From assembly GCA_026724425.1 (NCBI GenBank), contig JAIUCV010000118.1, positions 1,054,001 to 1,118,000 of the forward strand: a DNA stretch of 64,000 nt, written 5' to 3'. Shown here piece after piece: positions 22,780-34,922 of this stretch; position 1 is the stretch's first letter, and every line of letters starts with the position of its first letter. The stretch is from Erythrophleum ivorense. Its lineage: Eukaryota; Streptophyta; Magnoliopsida; Fabales; Fabaceae. The notes under the pieces are model-generated. The model was not told the origin of the DNA and ran no database searches. It was given only the letters and a program-made list of their open reading frames with translations. A program made the translations under genes and the position numbers.

Positions 22780-23221
22780 AGAAATAATTCTCTCTCCTAT
22801 GATCTGATTAAGTGCACTCACTAACCATTCATTAGAATAGTCAACTGAGGACAATAGGGTGACGGCAGTTACAAATCCACTTGCTGTAATTGAAAGATGC
22901 TTTACAAAATGACACAAATATGAGAAAAGGTACTTTGTGCCACTTAGTGGGGGAAGAATGATTCTTCGCTGAAGTTGATTTATGAGGCTGTTGGTATTAA
23001 TCTCAATATTTTAATGTCGGAATATAGAATGAGATTTGATCGAAGATTGTTTACATAAATGTAATTTTGTTTTGGTTTTATCATTAAAGCAAAGATAGTG
23101 GGATGTTTTCATCATTAAAACGGTAATAACTGTACCTGTGCTACAATATAGAACATGATGTTGACGATCAAATTCCCCACACAAAAAATTGCTTTAGGGA
23201 GAAAAATCATGGATTGTATAT
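22780..23221 (+). repeat. Dispersed module, copy 4, ending at the CACTA transposon boundary
   Basis: Shares the blocks listed for copy 2, including GTGCACT, GACGGCAGTTACAAATCCACT, GAAAGATGCTTTACAAAATG, GAATGATTCTTCGCTGAAGT, ATCATTAAAGCAAAGATAGT, GTACCTGTGCTACAATATAG and the following AACATGATGTTGACG. It stops at 23221, immediately before the CACTA terminal repeat. Confidence 0.75.
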
Positions 23222-23680
23222 CACCACAAAAAAGAAGACTTTTTGTTTTTGGAGCAATGTTTTAGTCGTCATAAAGTGGTTGAAGAAAGTTTCGGTGACG
23301 ATAAAAGATGTCATCGCTAAAACATCACTTTCAACAACGACTATAGTTGCCACTAAATATATATAAAGTTGCCACTAAAATATGATAATATGGTCTTTTG
23401 CCACTAAAATAGAACTTCAGTGGCGACTTTGGTCGCCTCTAAAAGTTACTTTTTGTGCCAATTTTAATAGTTGTTGCTAAAAATATAATTTTAGCAGCGA
23501 TGTTTGTCGTCGCTGAAAATGCCTTTCAATGACAATTACTACATATTATCATTGAAAGCCTATTTGTTATTCAAATATTTTCAGTGATAACCTTTGATAG
23601 TTACTACAATAGTTTATATTTAGTGGCTACTATAGTTACCACAGAAAGTTAATCTTCAATGACAAATTTAAAAAAGTCAC
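23222..23680 (-). repeat. CACTA terminal repeat and subterminal repeat array
   Basis: After the TIR-like CACCACAAAAAAG come many direct and inverted copies of a (C/T)AGTGGCGAC / GTCGCC(A/T)CTAAA unit, for example AGTGGCGACTTTGGTCGCCT near 23418, TTTTAGCAGCGATGTTTGTC near 23481 and TTGCCACTAAA near 23350 and 23399. In CACTA elements these subterminal repeats bind the element's own accessory protein. Confidence 0.8.
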
Positions 23681-23690
23681 CACTAAAAGT

Positions 23691-23712
23691 ATATATATAT
23701 ATATATATATAT
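23691..23712. repeat. (AT)11 microsatellite
   Basis: Uninterrupted alternating AT next to the subterminal repeats. Confidence 0.95.
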
Positions 23713-25389
23713 TTTAATATTAATTTTAAAATTCTAAAATAATTACCTATTAACAAATCCATTAGACCTTTCAAAATATATATCATTGCTATTTAAATAT
23801 TTTTAAATACATATAAGATTCATTGTCAAATATGTCCTAGCATAAGTATTTAGAGTATCATCACTATAAAAAGATAAAATACAAATACAATACTAGATAT
23901 AAATAATACATTTATTTTCAACTATTTTTAGTATCGACAGTCCTTGTGTTAGTACTTGTAGCATTTGTAGCTATGTTTGGCATTTGTCCTTATTTTGAAA
24001 GAAAATAATCAAATTAGAACACATTAAAACAAATTTTATTCTCAATTTTTCTTGGACATAAAGAAAACTTAACTACAATATATTGTGCCATTATGTTGCT
24101 TTAAAAAGAAGCAAAAAATATAACAAATAAGAAATATCAAAACAACCTTATCAAGCCCTTATCATTAATTAAATATGAAATAGATATGTCAAGAAGATAG
24201 TACAATAACTTTTCTTACTCATGGAAAGTTTACATAATACCATGTGCAAATATATAGGCCAAACTTCCTCCAACCAAAAAGAAAAAGTGTTAAATCTACC
24301 TATTTCAAATTTTCTTATGTGACTATGATAATTAGTAATTGAGTTTATTACAATTCATGAATTTAAAAGTCATGCAAGATTTTATACCAAGGAACCTAAA
24401 CATGGAGAATGTTCTTTAAAGTGCATAGTTTAAAGTCAACAAAGAGAACAAGGAAAAAAGTAGCAAAAAATGGGCACAAAAACGTAGAATTACAATTCAT
24501 AGATTTAGACCAAGAAAATAGATTTACATTTGCAATGACAGCTTGAATCCAATTTCAAATCATGTATGTCTTACATATCATAATACTTTTTATTGAACAT
24601 CAATATATGAAAAAATTAGATTAGGTGACACATTTTGATTTCTTCGAACATCTTATGTAAAACTCAAATAAGTAACAAAGAATATTTGCTCGAGAGTTCA
24701 TTAAAAACTCCACACTATACCAAAATCTTGAGAGGAATCCATTACAAGAACAATAAAATTATTACAATTTCTTTACATAGAAAAAAATAACGAAAAAAAA
24801 GGTGTAAAAAAAGTCTATTTTAACATAATATTCAAAGTGATTGTTACTAAACCAATAGGAAACCCAATGCCTAACATTTTGGCCATATTACCCACTTATT
24901 CAACCATGCCACCATGTCATTTCATTTTTTGTTTCTTAATTGGATGAAAATTAAAGAAAAGTGAAAGGCAAATGAAATGTAAAGCAATTCACCCAAAGCC
25001 TATATTTCAACCATCATATTATCAATGTCTAGAAAAGTTCATGTGTAGTCAATCTTATTCCACCATTGGGTATAACTTACAAAAAGTAACATAATAGTCG
25101 ATTAAATTACATCATAGAAGTAATTCATTGATCAGAAAGATCATGATAGCCTAAGTTACAATACTAAGCACTTCATCTTCTAGTTATACATGTGTGCAGT
25201 CCAATACTAAGTCATTAAACTTTAACATATTATTCAAAATTTGATATTAATACATTTTTAGCACAACCTAAAGTTTTGCACCAAAAGATTTGACAATAAT
25301 TCACAAAATTTCCCAATATGAAGCATACATGAATTGTGGAAACATAACTATATGCTTAAGCAGTTGAAACATGAGGTGATGAGAAGTTG
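23713..25389 (-). other. Non-coding 3' part of the CACTA element
   Basis: AT-rich with no protein motif recognised on either strand. It lies between the subterminal repeats and solo LTR A. Further exons of the Transposase_24-type gene could be hidden here, but I see none. Confidence 0.5.
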
Positions 25390-25394
25390 CAATA

Positions 25395-28300
25395 TGTAAC
25401 GTTCGGGTTTCGTTAAACAACGAAAACGGATGCGTTTTCAAAGTAAGTCTCTTGAGGTGAGTTATTTAAGACCAACAAAAATTAGGATAAAATTCTAAAT
25501 AATAGAAAATGAGGATTTAAACCCTGAGTTACTCATAAACTGGGGCCGCAATGATTCAAAAAATTTGTCGAAAGGCCAGTGGTATTTTCGTAATTTTGAG
25601 CAAATTTTGGAATTCACACATGGGGCTTTTTAAATGGAAGTTTTGAGTTCTCTAGGGTTCTCAGAGGCCCTGAAAACTATGGGAAGCCTCGAGACAGTTA
25701 AAATCCCTTTGGTGAATGTTTTTCAACATTGGTGTACTTGAACTTTGATGGATTCGTTTAGGAAGGTTTTAGCTCCGATTTGAGTGATTCCAAAGGCATT
25801 TTACTAAATTGGGAACCTAAAGTTTATAATGAAAAGGACGGTTCTAAAAAAGGAGCTCAAACAAAGCCAAACCAAAAATGTCACTACGAAGGGCAAAATT
25901 TAAGAAGAAGCTTCTTTATTCTTCTTTAAAGCTCACGTTCCACTCTCCCTCATTTTAGACCGACTTAGTTTTGCCAAAAAACTAGAGGGGAGTTCATCCA
26001 AAAGTGGCACACCAAGAGAACTAAGAAAGGAGGAAGAAAAGCTTAAGAAAGCTGAGAATTTATGAGAATTCCTAGTTTCCTCTTTAGCAACTCTTTTCTC
26101 CTCTTTCACCACTTCTTTTCCATGGGATTATTAGAGTCTTTGGTTCTATTTTGAGTGTAGAATAGAGAGGGGGAGTTTAAAAATTTAAAGGAGGGCTAAG
26201 GAAGAAGAAAAGGCATTCAAAAAGAGTTAGGAAGCCAAGGTAAAAAGCTAGACTCCATGCTTCTTCTTTCTTATTCCCTTTCCTCTCCATTTCGCATCAT
26301 ATATGGATAGCTAAGAAGGAGTAACATTTGGATAGAACGAAGGGATAAATCATGTGATTTAAGGTGTGGGAATTAAATATATGTAAAGGAAACCAAGTAA
26401 GAACTAATGATTTACAAGAATGGGAAGTGTGAAGCTCTTAAATGGGATGTAAAAACTGATTTAATACATAAACTTTCTTGCATGTATGAGTGTTTAATTG
26501 AGCTTTTAAGACCCCTAAGAACCTCCCCATGTACTTCCTCCATCAAGAAAACAAAGCAAAGTCCATAAAGGCTAATAACTTACCTAGTTTCGACCAAGAG
26601 AGGCTAGGGTAGTTAGGGAGAGTTTTAAATTTTTCTAAACCCATTTTTAAGTCATATATGATGAATGAATATGAGGGGAAGCCTTAGAAAAAATTTAGGA
26701 AGCTTAGAGAATGAGTTGGTGCCTTATGTTCCATAATATGACTTAAAGAAGCAACATGTAGCTAGGCTCTTTAGTTTAATTGTGTGATACTTCTAAGAGG
26801 TTTAAAAGGAATCAAGAATCATATTTGAGAGGAAAGAATGGAGCCTAGTTTTTTTGAGGGGTGCTGCTTCATTAGGTGTAATTATGGAACCATAATGAAA
26901 GCCCTTAAGAAAAAAGGGTGAGGCAAGTCCAAGAACCTCAAAGAAAGTGGGTGAGACTAATCCATTCATTTGGCAAACCTAAGTATAATATGTGTGCTTT
27001 GTGTAAATGCTAAGAATGCATCTTTAACCATTTCAAGTGTGAGCATGCCATACATGCATTTTAAGGCTTGTATTATATTCTTTATGCATGATTGAATGGG
27101 AGATGAGCTATTAGGATTCGTTGAATCTTACTCCCTCCTCTCCAATATCTTAATATGCTAGGTGGAGCCAATGAACAAGAAAATGGAAGTCACCAAGGTG
27201 GAAAATAAAGCTTTGGTATGAAATTGCTTGATTTTGCTTATGTTGTAACCAAAGAAATGGCCAATGATGTAAACTTTTGATAGAATGGATGTATAATGAA
27301 TGGAACATGTGTAAATATTCCAATAGATGATATATGTATGACAATTAATGATAAATGAGTAGTGTTGCAATTTTGGGTATTATATGGCTACTTTAGATAT
27401 ATGTCTCCTTGCACATGACTTAGGGATGAAGGATGGGATTTTAGGTTTTGAGTTTCTACACCTTTAAGACAAGTTTAGGGAGTCTTTTTGGGCCATTCCC
27501 ACGTGCCCAAGTGGTCACAAGAACCTTAGGAGCTATTTTGCACACCTTTGTACCATTAAAAGGCATTAAAATGACCAAAACGGCACCCTATGACACATTC
27601 TAACCAAATGAATGAATTTTTCCACAAAATTTGGCAGATAAGTAGAGCTCATTGAGAAATTCTTGGGAAGCTAAAGCATAGGAAAAACAGAGCTCTACAG
27701 AATTAATTATGGATTTTCAAAGTTGGGATTTTCAATTGGTTCTGGTATGTGCATTGTTCATGAGGTCAGATTTGTGTTCTATGTCATCTGGTACACAAAT
27801 GGTATCCAATGCTTGTAAAATTTTAAAAAAATAAACTAAAGGTCATAAGCCTTCTATGGCCACTGAGATCACCTCATTTGGAGGTCTGAGCAAGGAGTTA
27901 TGCATTTTTGAAGTTTGCTGTCAGTAGCAGTAGTGTCCCCTGAGTCTAGTTATTATTTCATAGATTTCACATGGCTAAAAGCATCTGATTCATTCTGGAA
28001 TTATTTTTACCATAAATTTAACATCTGTAGCTTTCTATAATGACCAAATTTATATGATTTAAATTTTTCTAGAATTAGTTATAAATTTTAAAAATTTATA
28101 TCAGTAATCTGAAACAATAGCCTAAATAGTAGAGACCTTAGTGGCTTTTCAAATGTCAAACATATTCCTCTTAATTATTAATAAGCTGAAATTATTTTTA
28201 CCATGTGGTAGACATCTAGAGCTTTTTGAAATGTTAAATTTTTTTGGATTTCAATATTTTTGGATTTAGTTATGAATTTACGAAGTTGTGATAGAAAAAC

Positions 28301-28583
28301 TAAAAATCTGATAGTGGCTGATTCGTGGAAATTGGTGTGTTTTACCCATATTCATGAGTTCCAAGATACTTTCTTAGATGATTTTGAATTGTATTAGTGT
28401 AATTAAATATGAGAAAGAGTTCAATGAGTCCCCTTGGTCCATGTAGTACCGGATGAAAAATTTATCCACTACACAACGTAAGAAAACTTAATATTTTAGT
28501 GTTTTTTTTCTTGAGAACTCACATGCTTCATGTAATAGAACCTAGAAATGGCATGAGATGATTCATGATATGATGGTGTTACA
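25395..28583 (+). mobile_element. Solo long LTR, copy A
   Basis: 3189 bp, starting TGTAACGTTCGGG and ending ATGGTGTTACA, flanked by a perfect 5-bp duplication CAATA (25390-25394 and 28584-28588). It contains no protein motif. Shared landmarks with the other long LTRs: TTTTGAGTTCTC...GGGTTCTCAGAGGCCCTGAAA near the start; GGTTTTAGCTCCGATTTGAG; an AG|GTAAAA site at 26240; a hairpin at 27112-27130; internal repeats with GAATTAGTTAT; and the TGTTACA end. Likely a Ty3/gypsy LTR (Tekay/Del-like chromovirus LTRs have such ends and lengths), but the lineage is inferred. It interrupts the CACTA element downstream of the Transposase_24-type gene. Confidence 0.9.
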
Positions 28584-28736
28584 CAATAATTATAAAAAAG
28601 GAATAGATTTTACACTAAACCTAAGTATAGAGTAAAAAACTATAATCTTAGCCAACCCACATTGTATCAAACTATACCAAACTTATAAAAAAATGGATAT
28701 ATGAAAAGGGTAAAGAAAAGAGGAAAAGCCACAAAA

Positions 28737-30408
28737 TTACCTGTTGGATAGAAGCCACAAAGTAGCCAATTTTGCTTGCGTCATTTGTTCCATCATTTGT
28801 TTTAGTTTAGGATGCTTTGCCTTAAGCCTTCTTTCAAAGTCAACCTCCATTTGCTTATGCACATTCTTCACTGCAGAAGATAGGGAAGCATCAACATCAA
28901 CTTGAGTAATGCCTCTCTTTCTTATAGGTTTTGCTCCATAACCTTTCCCTTTAACATAACCCAACCTCTCACTATGAACGACAGCCAACATTTGATTAAA
29001 GGTCATTTGAGACCCACCTTCTTAGGATTGTTGTTGGACCACTGTCTCATGGATGCGAGCTTATAATTAAAGCATCAATTTAGTTTAATGGATTACAAGA
29101 CATAGTTTAACTCATCAAAAAATTTAATAAGTTGTTACAAATACATGAACTTCTTCTGACTGTGGATTCGACCACACAATTTCTCCTTCTTTGGTTTTAC
29201 GAGTGTGTTGTAATTCCCATATTCAATTCGGTGGTGCTGTCTCCCCAGTTTCAAGGTCTCTCTACAATACATTTTTATAATAAAGGGACACAAAATGTAA
29301 AGAAAGCATATATATATATATATATAAGAAGAAAATATTATGAAGAGTGTATAGGCATTGTCAACGTAGACTCCTCAACTTCTGTAAATGATCTAGGGCT
29401 ACAAGTGAGTTTTATTGTTTGCTTCTGCCTATTCAATTTGTTTCTTTCACTTACCATCTATAATAAAGTTCATAGTTATTTAAGATATCAAGATTCATGT
29501 AACAATTTATTAAACCACATGATTAGTAAAGAACCTTGAAATTTGATGAGCAAAAATGCTCTATAAGCCATTGCCAATCTTCACGGCCAACAATATTTGG
29601 TCGGTTGGCCAATCTCTCTTCATCACTAGCATATAACTTGTAGTGGTCATGTAATTTATTCTTCCAATTTCTAAAAACATTTTGAATTATTTACATAATA
29701 GTGCTATGAAATTCTATCTCTTTCCTTTCATTAGTAGGTGTAAATTTTTCTTAAATCACACATAAATAGTTATGTTAATGATTCAAATATAAATAATATA
29801 TATAAGATAAAAATTTATATGAATATATGTAACTTATTACCTTCACCTTCAACCACATCTCTTCACCATGTTTTGCAACGATGTTATTCCAATCGCCATC
29901 TCTAAATGATATAGTAGTTCTCACGACCAATCCACAATAATTTGAAAGATTCCTACCCCTAGGTCCCACAGCTCTAGCAACATTTTCAGCAATTTGAACT
30001 TTGATTTTGGCACCATACTTTGTTTTCATGTCAACTTGTAAGGATCTATAAATTCCTCTACCTTTCTTAATGGTACTACAAGATGCTGCCATCCATATAA
30101 AAAAAATATTAGTTAGAATTTTCACTTAGTTTAATAATTTGATTGTTATTGTATAATATGTATGGAAATGTACTAACACTACTATGATGTGTGGATGGAG
30201 AATCTTGATGTTGCCTTTCAACAAGGTGTGGTGGAGGCTGTGGAGAATTTTCAACTCATATTTGTGGTTGTGGAGGCTGTGGATCAAGTTGAGGTGTCTG
30301 TGGTGGTGGAGTGAAGCATGCACTAGAAGTCACTTCATCAAGATTATTATGTCTTCCTCGTCCAATGGTGCATCCTCTTCCCCCTCTATCTCTTCCAAAT
30401 CCTGACAT
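28737..30408 (-). pseudogene. CACTA second protein (Transposase_24-type, TNPA/TNP1-like), multi-exon, broken
   Basis: The frame starts at 30408 with M-S-G-F-G-R-D-R-G-G-R-G, then a proline/glutamine-rich segment P-P-P-Q-T-P-Q-L-D-P-Q-P. The next exon (about 30100-29845) has E-N-V-A-R-A-V-G-P-R-G-R-N, GLVVRTTI, DWNNIV and E-E-M-W-L-K-V. The next (about 29670-29540) has NWKNKLHDHYKLYASDEERL, then E-D-W-Q-W-L-I-E-H-F-C-S-S-N-F. The last recognised exon (29040-28737) has M-L-A-V-V-H-S-E-R-L-G-Y-V-K-G-K-G-Y-G, then a coiled-coil-like Q-M-E-V-D-F-E-R-R-L. These are the ordered blocks of plant Transposase_24 proteins, which bind subterminal repeats and work with TNP2. A stop in the proline-rich exon and one at about 29013 break it. 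The last exon ends ACAG|GTAATT, a possible splice donor, so a further exon may have been lost to LTR A. Confidence 0.75.
29309..29326. repeat. (TA)9 microsatellite
   Basis: Uninterrupted TA repeat in an intron-like part of the CACTA second gene. Confidence 0.9.
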
Positions 30409-30577
30409 TTCCTACAGTGTTACATACAAAGCATAAGTAATAATATTAATGTAGACATACATGAAGGGCTTGAACATAACTATGCATATAACATTTTGTA
30501 AAGATTAAGGAAATTATTATATCTTTGTGAAATGGTCATGAAATTATTGTAGATTACCATCACATATCAATCTTTAG

Positions 30578-33500
30578 TTAATTTTGATAAGAGCCTTCTG
30601 TGTCACTGTTATCTAGCTTATTGTCTATTGTGTCACTATTATCTATTTCATTCTCTTCTGTGTCACTACTATCATCAAAACCTTCTTCCACATTTTCCTC
30701 ATTCATAGACATATGTATGTCATCATCATTAATGAAATTTACCTCCCTTGCATGATGTACACTTGTTCATGGCTGTTCATATACTTGATGGATGCTTTGT
30801 GGCTCTACATCATCTCTAAACAAGTCAACTACAATGTCAAGTTCTACCCAATTGTTAGATGCAATAGTCAAGTCAACTACCAACTATTGATACACTTCTT
30901 CAGTGACCAAATCATTGTGGTCACCACTTACACCATCATCATCCTCTTAAGGCATATTGAAAAGGTCATGAGGATTTGTCTTTACAATAACAAGACAATC
31001 TAGCTTAACAATGTCATTCACATAGAACACTTCTTTTGCTTTAGATGCCAAGACAAATGGTTCATTTGTATTCAATGAACATCGAGCATTAACACTTGCA
31101 AACCCATATTTATCAATCTTATATCCTCTACCCAAATGAGCCATATCCCACAAATGACACTTAAAGATATATACTTTCCTATTTCCTACATAAGATAGCT
31201 CATAAATATGCTCCAACATACCATAGTATTCCTTATTAACATTTGAATCATCACCTATTACAAGAACTCCATTATTTTGAGTTCTTTTTCCTTATGCACA
31301 ATCTTTTGTGTGAAATCTAAATCCATTCACCATAAACATAGAATAGAGATTCACCACTTTGTGTGAGCCAACTGATAACCTTATAAGTTCATCATTTGCA
31401 CGTCCTTGTGTACACAGCTTGACAACCTATATTGATAAACAACTCTTTGTTACCATTAAAAGATCATGTAATGAAATTAACACAATGAATTAGACTAACA
31501 CCTATATGTGCACAAAACCAATCAAGAAACTCCTTGTAATGTCTTCTATTTACCAATGAAGCTTATGCTTCAATCTCCTTCATATGCTCTCTATGTTGTA
31601 CAAGCTTGTTAGGGCAATACAAAACATTATCCCTTTATAAAATATTAGGGAAGTAATGTTAACTTACTCAATGAATGGCTCTATTTCAACATAATTTTGA
31701 AGCACATACATCTTAGCTTGATAGAACTCTTCATGAGATAGAGTGATTAATTCAGAGTGCCCTTTTGGCAGGCCACTTCTTTGGAAGACAGAAATCTTAC
31801 TAGTTGTCTCAATTGTATCGTTGTTTTTAGTAGGTCTATCAAACTTGGTTAGGATATTCTTCAAGTATCATAAGCAAAATGTGAGGCTTTCTTCTGCCAA
31901 ATAACCTTCTATAATTGAACCTTATAGATGAGCCTTATTTTGAATATATGCTTTAAGTGTCCATAAATACCTACAAACATAAGCTACAACTAATCTGGTA
32001 CATCCACTAGCGGTGAAAAACAAATTTATGACAATTAATTGTAATAGAATGGGTTACCTTTCGATAGGATACATCCATCAATATTGAACAAGTCCACTAG
32101 TTTTGCCTCCCTTGCCAAGTGAATTGTCAAGTGGACCATGATGTCAAAGAAAGTTAGGGGAAATATAGTCTCTAATTTGCATAAGGTTAACATAACTTGA
32201 GTCTCAAGACTATTAAGATCTTCAATTTATAAGCATTTGGAATATAGATTTTTGAAAAACTTGCTCAACTTTATTATTGGTGGACACACATCCTTAGGCA
32301 ACAAACCACGTATTGCAATTGGAAAAATATCTTGCAATTATACATGGTGATCATGACACTTCAATCTAAAAATTTTTCGCTCACTAACATTGACACACCT
32401 TGAAATATTTGAAGAGAAAGCATCAGGTACCTTTAAATTAGCTAAGAAGTTGCAAACCTTCAACTTCTCCTATGGGGATAATGCATAACATGCTGCAGGT
32501 AATTAAACATTATTTCCATCTTCAATTCGATACTACCCATGCCTTATGCCTAAGTCCACCAAATTATACTTGCTTTTTAATGTGTCCTTCGTCTTTTCAT
32601 CCATGTTTATCACTGTTGAAATGATGTTGTCAGAGATATTTCTTTCCATGTGCATAACATCAAGTTTAGTTTGTAGCATTAGGTCTTTCCAATAACGTAA
32701 TTGGAAAAAAAATACTTTTCTTTCTCCAATTATAAGCACCTTTGGGATAGTCACGCTTTCACTTTTGAGTTTTACCAAAGCTCACATTACCTAATCCTTG
32801 TAATTGTCTAAGTGCTTCATCCCCAGTTAAAGGGAGAGGTGTAACTCTGTTTTCTACTTTCCTATCAAATGCCAATCTATTTCGGTGCCAATGATGATTG
32901 GTTGGAAGGAAGCAACAATGACCCATGTAACATAACTTGATTCACAAAGAAATAGAATATGTGTCTTTGTGGCAACAAGGGCATGCAAGTTTGCCTTTAG
33001 TTGACTAACTTGAAAGGTTTGCATAGGCAGGAAAGTCATTTATTGTATACAAGATAGCTGTGTGCAGCCTAAAGTTTGATTGGGAGTGGGCATCATATGT
33101 TTCTACCCCTTCTTCCTATAATTCTTTCAACTCTTCTATCATTGGTTGCAAGTAAATGTCTATATCATCACCTGGACATTTAGGTCCTGGAATAAGAAGT
33201 GTCATCATAAAGTATAAGTGCTTCATGCAAATCCATGGTGGCAAATTATACAAACTAACACAACTGGCCAAATGCTATGATTAGCACTCATATTCCCATA
33301 AGGTAGAAATCAATCACTTGCTAATCCTAATCAAACATTTCTAGGCTCAAAAGAAAAGCTAGGATGTTATTGGTTGAAGGATTTCCAAGCAAGGGACTCA
33401 GAGAGATGTCTTAAGACACCATCATCAATACATTTTTCATCGTGCCACCTCATTTTTGAAGCTATGTGTCTTGCCATGTATAGCCTTTGTAGTCTAGGCT

Positions 33501-34287
33501 TTATGAGAAAATGCTGCAAGACTTCATATGGCACTTTCTTGAATTTGTGTCTCGTTGACTTCCATCTAGACATTTTGCACTTTGGACAAGATGAAGCATT
33601 AACATGCTCCCTCCAATATAAAACACAATCATTATTGCATGCATATATTTTAGTGTAATCCAAACCCAAATCTCGAATAACCTTCTTTACTTCATAGTAT
33701 GAGTTTGGAACTAATGCCCCTTCTAAAAGAACATCTTTGAATAGGGTCAGTAATGCATCCATTGATTTGTTACTCCACTGGTTAAGGCATTTTAAGTGAA
33801 ATAACCTAACTATAAAAGACAACTTTGACACTTTGTTACAACCTGGATAAAGTTCAATCTCAATATCTTCTAACATTTTATAAGACTTTCTTGCATGCAC
33901 ATTTGGCTCTTTATTGTTCTTTAGACCACTGTTCATTTCTACCACAAATGGAAATCCACAAGCATCATGTATCATCTTGATAATGTTATCTTCCTTAACA
34001 TAATCATCTTACACTTCTTTAAGGCAATTAGGAAGGGGATTTTCAGATCTCATCCTCTGTTCTCCATGCAAGTCACACACCTTATAACTATCCCAAAATC
34101 CCTTTTTCAATAAGTCTTCCCTTACTTTAATTCTCAATTTGAAATGTGTGTTCATGCACCCCTTGTAAGGGCATCATATTATATTATTCACCCTTGGTTG
34201 ACTACATGCCCATTCAAGAAAATTATCTATTCCTCTTATATATATGGGATTGACTCTATTTTTAATTTTTAGCCAACTTTTATCCAT
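30578..34287 (-). pseudogene. CACTA transposase, TNP2 type, broken by many stops and frameshifts
   Basis: Intact relatives catalyse CACTA transposition. Read from 34287 down: MDKSWLKIKNR and W-A-C (transposase-associated domain) with C-P-Y-K-G-C at about 34170 and H-G-E at about 34066; MIHDACGFP at 33975; a long open segment 33975-33367 with E-I-E-L-Y-P-G-C, KVIRDLGLDYTKI, NDCVLYWREH, C-P-K-C-K-M-S-R-W and M-R-W-H; then N-V-*-L-G-L-A-S-D, N-L-P-P-W-I-C-M-K and I-P-G-P-K-C-P-G-D-D-I-D (catalytic region); T-I-N-D-F-P-A-Y near 33040; L-D-V-M-H-M-E-R-N-I near 32660; V-P-D-A-F-S-S-N-I-S-R-C-V-N near 32415; H-D-H-H-V near 32350; F-F-D-I-M-V-H-L near 32140; G-Y-L-A-E-E-S-L-T-F-C near 31890. The DUF4216-type C-terminal domain is at 31219-30947 (YIFKCHLWD, YGFASVNARCS, P-F-V-L-A-S-K-A, V-F-Y-V). 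An acidic tail with three S-D-T blocks ends at a TAA at 30578-30580. At least ten stops. Confidence 0.88.
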
Positions 34288-34922
34288 CCTTACTCCCTAC
34301 ACTTACAAATCAAGTAATCACAAGTAAAACAAAACTTGTACTTAAAATAGATAATAAGAACAATGCTACTATCATGCTACATAGCACATTTGAACAAGAA
34401 TTTAAGTTGGGGACTTTCAACCTAACATGCAACGCTAAAAGGATATAAAATTGCAAAATGTTGAAACAAAGACTTTAGCACTGAGCCATGTGGAATTTTA
34501 AATTAAACTGTGAATTAAACATGTGCAGCAACTTTAATGCAAACTTGACATGAGAAATGGAAGCATAAATTGGAGCAAAAGTCTATAATGAAAAAGAAGG
34601 AAAATTATTAATAATAAGCTGTACTTGAAAAGAGAGTTGGAAGTGGCAGACCCTATATGTGCCAGAAAATTTTATTATGAAAATCAAGTTTTGTATTTTA
34701 ATAAACCTTACTTATTGACCTACAACGTGACCTCAAGCCCATTATTATAAACATGACCCAAACTCTATAGCTAATTCATTTTATTGTAGTCTTATGATGA
34801 TAAAATTAACTTACTTACACATTAATTATCCCAAAAATAAGAAAGTAATTTATCTAAAAAATAAAACATAAAATTAAAAAAATTATCTCACAATAAAGCA
34901 CACCCCTACTCATCAAAGATTT
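34288..34922. other. AT-rich stretch upstream of the TNP2 gene
   Basis: Should hold the CACTA promoter and 5' terminal region, but I find neither GCGAC subterminal repeats nor a CACTA-like end. No coding motif. Copy B of the long LTR follows. Confidence 0.5.

Larger units (their letters stand above)
23222..34922 (-). mobile_element. CACTA (En/Spm) DNA transposon, reverse orientation, decayed, with a nested solo LTR
   Basis: One terminus is recognisable at 23222: CACCACAAAAAAGAAGAC against the usual plant CACTACAAGAAAA, followed by GCGAC-type subterminal repeats. The coding part lies on the - strand: a TNP2-type transposase (34287 to 30578) followed by a Transposase_24-type gene (30408 to 28737). 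This is the usual CACTA gene pair. A 3189-bp solo LTR (25395-28583) with perfect target duplication CAATA is inserted in the 3' part. The opposite terminus was not found between 34288 and 34922 or beyond copy B, so the right boundary given is only the last base before the next insertion. Confidence 0.8.

Noticed and set aside
29132..29539. 135-codon open frame on the + strand
   Set aside because: It runs opposite the recognised CACTA accessory gene exons and introns and includes a (TA)n tract. It is an antisense shadow.
30184..30405. Trp- and Ser-rich open frame on the + strand
   Set aside because: It is the antisense of the proline/glutamine-rich first exon of the CACTA accessory gene.
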